Assembly (NCBI GenBank): GCA_029204225.1
Contig: CM055095.1
Span: 62,169,910 to 62,229,909 of the forward strand
DNA length: 60,000 bases
Direction: 5' to 3'
From: Diphasiastrum complanatum
Lineage: Eukaryota; Streptophyta; Lycopodiopsida; Lycopodiales; Lycopodiaceae
The position numbers and the translations under genes were made by a program. Positions 52,985 through 60,000 of this stretch are shown here, one piece after another (positions within the stretch are counted from its first letter, which is position 1; each line of letters opens with the position of its first letter). Below the pieces are notes generated by a model, which saw only the letters and a program-made list of their open reading frames with translations, was not told the DNA's origin and searched no databases.

Positions 52985-53595
52985 ATGGATTTTCAAAGTA
53001 AAGTTGGTCTTATCGCAGACAAGCTGAATGGATCCAATTATCATTTGTGGAAATTTAAGATGAAGACTTTGCTTATCGCCAATGAGTTATGGGATGTTGT
53101 TATAAGTATAGAAGTAAAACTCGAAGACAACACAGAAGACTCAAAGTGAAAATCGAAGGATGGGAAAGTTTTTGCGCTTATTATCCTCAATATATCATAT
53201 ACACAGATTGGACACATAGCTGAATCTAAAACTTCAAAAGAAGTTTGGGACATCCTGAACTCACTATATGACGTGAGGGATGTAATCTACGAAGGAAATT
53301 CTTCACATTCAATATGTTTAATGGTGATTCTCTTCGGAGTCACATTAACCAGTTTAAGAATCTCTTGCAACAGATGGCCACTGTTGGATCAGTCATAGAC
53401 AATCAAGGCACAATTATGACATTGCTTTCAAGCTTGCCCTCTACATATGAGAACTGGGTGATGATCATATCGACACACTCAAATTTAACTCTTACTAGAG
53501 TTACTATGTTGCTGCAAGAAGACAATAGAAGAAGTCAAGACACTTTGTCTACTTCCTCTTCTCAGGCTCTATATGTCAACAAAGCCTCTAAGTGA
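52985..53595 (+). pseudogene. Family G gag
   Basis: ATG at 52985: MDFQSKVGLIADKLNGSNYH and LWKFKMKTLLIANELWDVV, then TGA at about 53147. It continues with LNISYTQIGHIAESKTSKEV, a frameshift, and the frame 53314-53595 with SHINQFKNLLQQMATVGSVI and LPSTYENWVMIIST, ended by stops at 53593. Confidence 0.8.
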
Positions 53596-53625
53596 TAGAA
53601 GTAGAAAAGCTCCAAGAAGGCTACA

Positions 53626-54537
53626 ATGAATCAGAAGCCGACTCAAAGTCAAGGACAGTCATCAAATCCACAGTCGAAGAAGAAGATGTTTTGCAAGTAT
53701 CGCAAGCGCAATAGCCATGAGATCAAGGATTGTCGAATTCTCCAAGCGAAGAATGCAGCCAAGCAACTTGATCAACAAGCAAACACAATTCCATCATCTC
53801 CCCAGGTCGAAGTGGAGGAAGGCGCATTTATGGTCAAAGACCAAAGCACATTTTTGGATGATTCATGGTTTCTTGATTCTAGAGCAACTCAACACATGAC
53901 CAGTCAACATGAGATTTTCAACTCCTACACACATTACAACACGAAGAAATCTGTTCATCTTGGTTACAATAGTACTCACACTATTGAAGGTGAAGGCACT
54001 GTGAGATTGCGATTCCAGCATGATCAATTCAAAGTACTATCAAAAGTTTTCTATGTTTCTAAACTCTCTACAAATTTGTTATCAGTAAGTAGAATTACAG
54101 ATTTAGATCATAAGGTAGAATTTAAATCTGATCAATGCAAAATTATTGATAGGAGTGATAAGATCCTTGCACTCGGCAAGAGACAGAGTTACTTATATAG
54201 ATTGGCACATTATTATTTTGATTCTAGTCAAGTCTTGAAAACCTCTGTTCTTGTCAATGAAGCATTACTATGGCATCATCGTGTAGGACACTTAAATTAT
54301 GCATTTGTTTTGAACATGTCTAGACAATCCATGGTTTTTGAACTCGACTATCTTTCTGGTAAGGTTGACCTCCCTGTCTGTCATAGCTGCATCTTTGGAA
54401 AGCAGAATAGGATTTTTTTTAGATCGAGTCATAGGCATGTAGCAGAAGGTCTGTTAGATGTTGTTCATACAGATATATGTGGACCTATGCAAACTCCTTC
54501 ATTACTAGATGCAAAAGTATTTCATTACCTTTATTGA
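53626..54537 (+). pseudogene. Family G zinc knuckle, protease, pre-integrase
   Basis: Zinc knuckle CKYRKRNSHEIKDC: the second Cys is Arg. Protease WFLDSRATQHMT: Gly of D-S-G is Arg, so inactive. Then VFYVSKLSTNLLSVSRI, WHHRVGHLNYAFVLNM, CHSCIFGKQNR and VVHTDICGPMQTPSLLDA, where a frameshift ends the frame within the integrase core. Confidence 0.85.
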
Positions 54538-55480
54538 CGAATTCTCCAGAAGAACCACTATTTATTTCATTAAACAGAAATCAGAGGCTTTCATCAAATT
54601 CAGACAATTCAAAGAACATGTTGAGAATCAAACTAGCAAACAAATCAAAGCACTAAGGTCAGATAACGGGGGAGAATACATCTCCATTGAATTCAAGAAG
54701 TATTGCCTTAACAACGGCATTGAGCAACAATACATTACCTTCTATTCGCCTCAATCAAATGGTCTTGCTGAGAGAAAGAATAGGACCTTAGTTGAATCAA
54801 CAAAGTGCATGTTATCACATGCGACACTTCCGAAGTCCTTCTGAGCTGAAGCTATTTCAATAGCAACCTATATTCAGAATAGGTGTCCTACTAAAAGTCT
54901 CTCAGACAAAATACCATTCAAAGTTTGGACAGGTACCACACTTCTCTATCAAACTTACGAGTTTTTGGATAAACTGCTTTTGTGCAGATACCTCATGATC
55001 TCAGGAAGAAGCTCGACTTCCAGAGTATCAAATGTATTTTCACTAGCTACACTACTTCAGATCAAGCCTATACATTGTTTGATCCCATCGAGTCGAAGAT
55101 ATTCACTAGCCGGGATGTCATCTTCATCGAAGATCAGTTTCAATACCTCAAAGGAAAAGGCAATGCCCATATAGCCGATCTGTCAGATTCTCCTGACATA
55201 TTGAACTTTTCAGTTCCTCAGTCGACTATTCCCATTGAAGGTCCAAACTCATCTACTCTCGACGAACAACATATCAATGGCGAATCATAAGATGGTGATG
55301 TTGCAGTTCAACAACTACAATATGATGAAAATGATCAACTTCCTCTATTACCCAGAAGATCTTCAAGAGCAAGCAGACCACCTAACCGGTATATCGACGA
55401 GTCTGCAGCCTACCTTGTTCACGAGCCGACGATGTCGAAGAGGCACACAGTCAACCTGATTCAGATCTTTTTTTGAAGCT
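54509..55480 (+). pseudogene. Family G integrase core, C-terminus and linker
   Basis: FITFIDEFSRRTTIYFIKQK, ALRSDNGGEYIS (second Asp) and YSPQSNGLAERKNRTLVEST (third motif with Glu) are all readable before a TGA at 54842. After frameshifts: LRKKLDFQSIKCIF, then the linker with a RRSSRASRPPNRYIDES motif in another frame. Confidence 0.82.
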
Positions 55481-56041
55481 ATGGATAAAGAGTATTCATC
55501 TCTTATCAAAAACCAGACATGGACAATTGTCGAATTACCTGCTAGCAAAAACGTAGTTGATTGCAATCGGATTTTCAAAGTCAAATACAATGCAGATGGA
55601 AGCATCAACAGGAGAAAGACACGACTTGTCGCCAGAGGATTTTCTCAGATATACAACATCGATTACACTAAGACCTTCAATGCAGTAGTCAAGCATTCTT
55701 CTATTCGAGTTTTGCTATCATTTGCCGCTGCAACAGATTTGAAAATACATCAAATGGATGTACAGACAACATATCTCAATGGAGTATTGAAGAAGACATT
55801 TACATGGTGCAACCCAAAGGTTATATTATCGAGGGTAAACATAATCATGTGTGTAAACTCCATAAGGCACTTTATGGCTTGAAGCAATCTGTTCGAACAT
55901 GGTTTGAAAGGATCAATACTTTTCTTATTGATCAAGGCTACACACCTAGCTCTTCATATTCAAATGATTATTTCAAGACAATGCAACAATCTTTTATCAT
56001 TATCACTTTGTACATGGATGATACATTGCTTTTCAGCAACA
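55481..56041 (+). pseudogene. Family G reverse transcriptase, truncated after YMDD
   Basis: MDKEYSSLIKNQTWTIVELP, then RIFKVKYNADGSINRRKTRL and VARGFSQIYNIDYTKTFNAV. A frameshift near 55800 leads to KLHKALYGLKQSVRTWFERI, with Gln where D and E have TAG. It ends LYMDDTLLFSNT with the catalytic YMDD at 56011-56022. Confidence 0.85.
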
Positions 56042-56172
56042 CTTGAGCTGTGAATATAACTTTGCATTTACATTCTTTTAGATTGTTCTTGCTTCTAGCA
56101 GCCCATAATAATGGGAGAGTTGTTCAGCAACTATTTCCTTGTCTCTTATCCATTCATGTACTACCTCCTACA
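56042..56172 (+). repeat. Last 131 bp of a D-type LTR
   Basis: Matches 42615-42745 base for base apart from scattered changes, ending CCTCCTACA. It abuts the G reverse transcriptase directly. Confidence 0.88.
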
Positions 56173-57351
56173 AAAGCGTGGTCAGACAGTCGTGAGCACA
56201 CCCACCGAAGAGGATAGATTGTGTGCAAAAATTATTGTTTGTCAGTTGAAATGTGAAGTTTGGTATGGATTTAAAATTTTATGGTGCAGAGAGATGATGC
56301 AAGTTCCTTAGGCATGAAGGACGACCGTCGTCTGATCATATTCTTAGGAGTTAGAGACGTCCGTGTTCTAATTAGACTGAGTTAATGAGCTAATGACAAG
56401 TAATGAAAAGAGTGCAATCAAATCACAACACATAAACAACTACGTTAGACACATATGAAGAATGTGCTGCTTGTATATTACACTGACTCCTTGTCGGATG
56501 AACAATACAATTGGTTACAGTTTGAATAAAAGACAATGTAACTTAGATTGAAAGTCTTTTGCTCTGTTGCATGGTTGGAATGAGAGCTGGAGATCTTGTT
56601 TTACAAGAATCGTTTAACTAATCTTTATATACAAAAATAGTTTAGCTTAACTATGTACTTGAATGTACATTTACAAATATTTGATGTACAATGACATTTG
56701 TACAAGTCGTAGACCATTTAGGGTTTATCTCCATCGAAAGCGTGATAATGTGGCGTTACAGTAACCGTGTACTGATCGAAGCCATTGTTGCTACGGTGCC
56801 CCAACAGTCGTGGCCACAGGTGGATCGTGAAGTGCAAGTTGCAACCGCATACAGACTGCAAACGACGTTTGGGTGGTGCCCAAGAGGTCCTTTGTTTGAT
56901 GACCGAAAGCTGCATGCAAACCGCATGTGTTGACTTTGCGGTGTTGGTCTTTGTAAGATAATCATAGAGTTGACCATGCGATTTCTTGCGGTGCGTCGGT
57001 GGTACTTTATAAGTTTGCATCCGACGGGTTGCGCCCAACAATCAGATCAGATGAGGTTGCATCCGACGTTCCTGCAAACCGTGAAAGAAAAAAAGTTCAT
57101 TTCTGCAGATTGCTTTGTGATTGGTTGAAGTCGTTGAAGATGGCTAGGTCTCTAATGTTCTTCAAATACTTGACACTCGAATGTGGAATAGAAAACAAAA
57201 TTGGTTACCCTTTGATCCAATTTTGAACTGCTGTGCAGAATGAGTGGTTTTGTAGGTGCTGCAGTCTGTGTCAAGAACACGACAAAGATATGTATGATAG
57301 CAAAATGAAATTATAAATTTCAAGGAGTAAACTGTGAGCTTAATTCCCAAC
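56173..57351 (-). repeat. Minus-strand D-related LTR (3' LTR, outer end truncated)
   Basis: Reads on the minus strand from TGTTGGGAATTAAG (57351) with the same order of words as the D LTR (CTAACGTAG, GAACACGGACGTC, GAACTTGCAT). The middle, 56690-57080, is a GC-richer stretch not shared with D. It is cut off where the plus-strand LTR piece begins. Confidence 0.78.
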
Positions 57352-57536
57352 AGGCCCCCTTAAGATCAAGGTTGTTGCCTTCGTCAGGTTTAGCATGTTT
57401 GAAAATTTGTGATGCTTGATCCTGGGAATAGCTTTAGTGAAGATGTCTTCTACCATTTCGGATGTAGAAGTATTGAAGAGTCACTTCTCCTGAGAAAACC
57501 TTTTCCCGAATGAAATGATACTTCGGTTGAAAAAAA
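57352..57536 (-). pseudogene. RNase H end and polypurine tract of the minus-strand copia
   Basis: Minus-strand text includes [20 protein letters not shown], then EDIFTKAIPRIKH in a nearby frame and NMLNLTKATTLILRG, leading to AAGGGGGCC, a purine tract flush with the LTR. It is interrupted on its coding-upstream side by the LTR of element H. Confidence 0.78.
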
Positions 57537-58288
57537 TGTCACCAATTTCTGCTTGTCGCGAACGGTTTTGTTTCGTTATTGCAAACGATTTTGTTTCTTT
57601 GAATTTTCTTTTGCGGAAGCTCACAGGAACCTAGACATGCGACTACACATCACAGAACAGATTCCATTCTAGCAATCAAGACAACGGAGGACAAGGATAT
57701 GCGCAAAAATAGAACAATCAAATTATTAGTTTAATTTTTAGAACGAGATGGTCAGTGTCTCGCTCGTTGGCGGCCTGACGCTTTGCTCTTTCGTTGTGTT
57801 CTGCTCGTTGGCAAACTTTCATGCACAACTGTTTTGTTTCTCGTCTTTTTCTTTTTTGCTCTGCTCTCTATGTCTCACTGTATCTCTCTGTATCTTATTG
57901 TATATATTGTGATCCAGAAAAATAGTTTATCTCCACTGTGTGGAGTTTACAAGATAGCTAAACAGAGAATTACAAGAGTAGTTAACGCTAACCAACTAAT
58001 CAGTTACTCTCTGTTGTTACTACTCGTTTCAGTTGGGCGTGAAGTTTGAGACTCCAAGCCCGTTGAGCTGCCAGTTGGTAGCGCGAAAGATTTCCTTTCG
58101 TTTCTTTCGTTTCCTTTCGTTTCTTTTCATTTTGTGTCGCTTTGAAATTTTTGTGGTACTGGAGGCGTATTTGATTTTCACGAGTCGTTCGCGAATTGTT
58201 CGTCCTTCAAGTCAAGGCACGTTGACTTTCTAAAATCGTTCGTCCTTCACGTCGTGGCAAAGTTACAGAAGTTCACCATTTCTAACAC
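57537..58288 (-). repeat. Element H 3' LTR
   Basis: 752 bp, TGTCACC..TTCTAACA on the plus strand. On the minus strand it follows a purine tract and RNase H. It lies inside the RNase H of the previous element. The 5' LTR is outside the window. Confidence 0.75.
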
Positions 58289-58300
58289 TCCCTCTTGAAC
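58289..58300 (-). promoter_or_regulatory. Element H polypurine tract
   Basis: Minus-strand CAAGAGGGAG immediately before the LTR. Confidence 0.65.
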
Positions 58301-58394
58301 CTTGCAGCTTTGCATGTTTAATCCAATTGTCTTTCTTTGCTTGGCAAAGAGTGGCTTGTCGAGCGGCTTCGTGAGTAGATCTGCAATCATGTCT

Positions 58395-58993
58395 TCAGAT
58401 TTTATGTACTAGAACTGGAGCTCTCCTTTCGAGATTAAATCTTGAATGTGATGGTACTTCAGAGATATGTGTTTTGTCTTTGAATGGAAGACAGGATCCT
58501 GGAATAGATAAATGGCACTTTGAGAGTCCATCATCATCGTGCATGGCCCTTCTTGTGGTATCCCGATTGCTTCCAGCATCATCTGTAGCCACACTACCTC
58601 GTTCGCCACCTTTGAAGCTGCGACATATTCAGCTTTGCAAGAAAATTGAGCTACCAAAGTTTGCTTTTTGCATATCTAGCTGATTGCAGCTCTGCATGCT
58701 ATGGTACATCCTCCAGTTACGGACTTGCTATCATCTTTGTAGCTCATCCAACTTGCATCGCTGTAGTGGTGCAGCTCGAATCCTTTTCTTTTGTTTTCTG
58801 CTCTGTAGGTAAGTCCCATATTTTGGGTGCCCTTCAAATACTGTAGGATTCGTTTTGTCATTTGCCAATGTGCCATGCTAGGATTGGAAGATAATTGGCT
58901 TAAGGCATAAATAGAGAAAGGTAGACCAGGTCTGGTACAAATTGTAAGGTACATCATACTACCGATTAGGTTTTGGTAGGGTATACCTGTCAT
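58395..58993 (-). pseudogene. Element H RNase H
   Basis: Two frames in the same phase separated by one TAG (about 58676) in place of Trp: IPYQNLIGSMMYLTICTRPG, then HHYSDASWMSYKDDSKSVTG (first Asp), CKAEYVAASKVANEVVWLQM (Glu) and MMMDSQSAIYLF (Asp). The catalytic acids are all present. Only the Trp-to-stop change disables the domain. It is related to the relic at 8080-8400. Confidence 0.85.
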
Positions 58994-59560
58994 TTTCTGT
59001 CATTTTGGTAGGTATGAAGATTTCCTCCTCTAGATCTCCGTGAAAAAAGGTTGTTTTCACATCAAACTGGTGAATTTTCAGATTGTGCTGTGTGGCGTAT
59101 GCAAGGAGTAGTCGTATGCTTGTCATCTTGATCGTCGACGAATTTCCAGATTGTGGTGTGTGGCATATGCAAGGAGTAGTCGTATGCTTGTCATCTTGAC
59201 CGTCGACGAATATGTGACGAAATAATCAACACCATACCTCTGTGTGTAGCCCTTTGTGACAAGCCTTGCCTTATAGCGGCCAACAGTGCCATCTGATTTC
59301 ATTTTCTTCTTGTACACCCACTTGCAGTCGACTATCTTTCTGTATCTGGTAGTGGCTCTAGTGTCCATGCCTCGTTTCACCTCATCGACTCAATCTCCTC
59401 TGACATTGCCTGCCTCCAAAATTCTCCCTCTAGACTCTGGACAGTTTCTTGGTATGTTGTTGGCTCTTCAGTGAAGAGCAGTACTCGAATTGCTTGTCTT
59501 TGCTCCACTGAAGATTGTTAGAGTAACGGTCTGGAGGTCTTCTCTATCTTGTTGACCTTC
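58994..59560 (-). pseudogene. Element H reverse transcriptase with palm deletion
   Basis: The upstream part reads EEPTTYQETVQSLEGEFWRQ (before a shift), KIVDCKWVYKKKMKSDGTVG and YKARLVTKGYTQRYGVDYFV, then MTSIRLLLAYATHHNLEI. The text duplicates a short piece, reads FDVKTTFFHGDLEEEIF and jumps to NLIGSMMYL of the late region. The palm with YVDD is absent, as in element C. Confidence 0.8.
59079..59214 (-). repeat. 68-bp tandem duplication in element H RT
   Basis: Copies start at 59079 and 59147 (CAGATTGTG.., both with GCAAGGAGTAGTCGTATGCT). The length is not a multiple of three, so the reading frame is shifted. Confidence 0.92.
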
Positions 59561-60000
59561 TAGGTTCGTTTTGTCACTGCTCGAATGTTTCTTATTCATG
59601 GGTTTGATCTTCTACTTGCTGTTGCTATGGAGTCTATGGCTCAGCATTCTGATTTGGCGTCTGTCCTCGATCTCAAAACAGATTGGTTGCAGCGGAGAAA
59701 GAGTTCGGAGTACGCCAGAAGTAGTTTCACCATTCCACTGGGCATGTTGTTGGGAGTTGACGACTGAGTGCATTTCAGAAGGCGACGCCGATTGGTTTTC
59801 AAATTGGTGGAAAAGCGGCGAGTGGCCTGGTAAGAAAAAAAGTGCAGGTCATTATTTTCAACTTCTGACATCATTGTTGGCCTCGACATACTGTTCTTAG
59901 CCTAAGGCAGAAGTTTTAAGCAGTTTTGCGATGACAAACATGGGAGAGTCCATTTTGAGTGAAAGTAGCAAAATTGGACGGGATTTCCAACTATGCAATG
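59561..60000 (-). other. Probable upstream part of element H, decayed
   Basis: By position this should be the integrase-RT linker. A minus-strand frame at 59641-59889 is open, but I see no motif. The window ends within the element. Confidence 0.4.

Larger units (their letters stand above)
52681..56041 (+). mobile_element. Family G copia internal region without LTRs
   Basis: Begins with about 16 bp of a possible LTR end (..TATTTCCGACA) and two PBS words. Continues through gag, protease, integrase and RT, and stops right after the YMDD motif. The rest of RT, RNase H and both LTRs are absent. Its protein differs clearly from D and E, so it is a separate family joined to D by rearrangement. Confidence 0.8.
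41381..56172 (+). mobile_element. Element D: copia retrotransposon interrupted by E and joined to G
   Basis: 5' LTR 41381-42745, PBS 42749, decayed gag and pol to 46493. Then element E (46494-52612) sits in the RNase H region with target duplication GTTAC, and D resumes for about 60 bp (52618-52680). Family G sequence (52681-56041) follows without LTRs. The last 131 bp of a D-type LTR (56042-56172) closes the unit. So D's 3' end is mosaic. No target duplication is found at its outer ends. Confidence 0.75.

Overview
This is a nuclear genomic window from a land plant. It is AT-rich, with plant-type introns, TTTAGGG-type telomere-like words, long (CT)n/(GA)n tracts and dense LTR retrotransposons. 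Almost all of it is transposable-element DNA. The only clear host gene is a PLS-class pentatricopeptide repeat (PPR) gene on the minus strand (37562-39649). Its near-identical PLS triplets and its formerly DYW-type tail resemble fern PPR genes, so a fern is my best guess; that is an inference from style, not a proof.

Layout, left to right. (1) 1-4370: microsatellites and two decayed Ty1/copia fragments, one with a probable 5' LTR and duplicated primer-binding site. (2) 4465-7949: element A, a minus-strand copia-derived element with both LTRs, a PBS, a polypurine tract and the perfect 5-bp target duplication ATTGG. It encodes a gag start joined directly to the pre-integrase segment plus an unknown acidic tail. 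(3) 8080-9046: a copia RNase H relic and a Ty3/gypsy integrase relic. (4) 9769-19591: element C, a plus-strand copia element with target duplication TTAGG, whose 5' LTR is split by element B (minus, 9815-15129). C has lost the RT core. B has no recognisable enzyme but keeps one long open frame of about 610 codons with a gag start, a zinc-knuckle remnant and an internally duplicated novel region. (5) 19597-30400: mostly unidentified DNA, with two decayed genes I cannot name (20852-22025 plus; 22176-23437 minus), a gypsy LTR and gag relic, degenerate tandem repeats and a long fold-back (26731-27486). (6) 30404-33460: a GC-richer island with a hAT (DUF659) transposase fragment, a duplicated AT-hook frame and an opposed charged helical frame. 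(7) 33570-36490: GGTACC clusters, (AT)n, a GC-rich GGACGC block, (GA)n tracts and a MITE with 66-bp terminal inverted repeats. (8) 37562-39649: the PPR gene and its decayed DYW tail. (9) 40798-60000: a copia graveyard. Element D (41381 to about 56172) is interrupted by element E (46494-52612, target duplication GTTAC) and joined to a third family, G. Beyond it lie a minus-strand LTR with its RNase H tail and, nested in that, a further minus-strand element H.

How the parts relate: A, B and C share LTR ends (TGT..ACA), the same PBS position, similar polypurine tracts, the same gag start (LL[D/E]AS) and recurrent palindromes in their LTRs. A and B therefore look like non-autonomous passengers once mobilised by a C-like copia element. 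They also share an acidic segment absent from C. B, with a long intact frame but no polymerase or integrase, is the most unusual object here. No copia element in the window has an intact pol.
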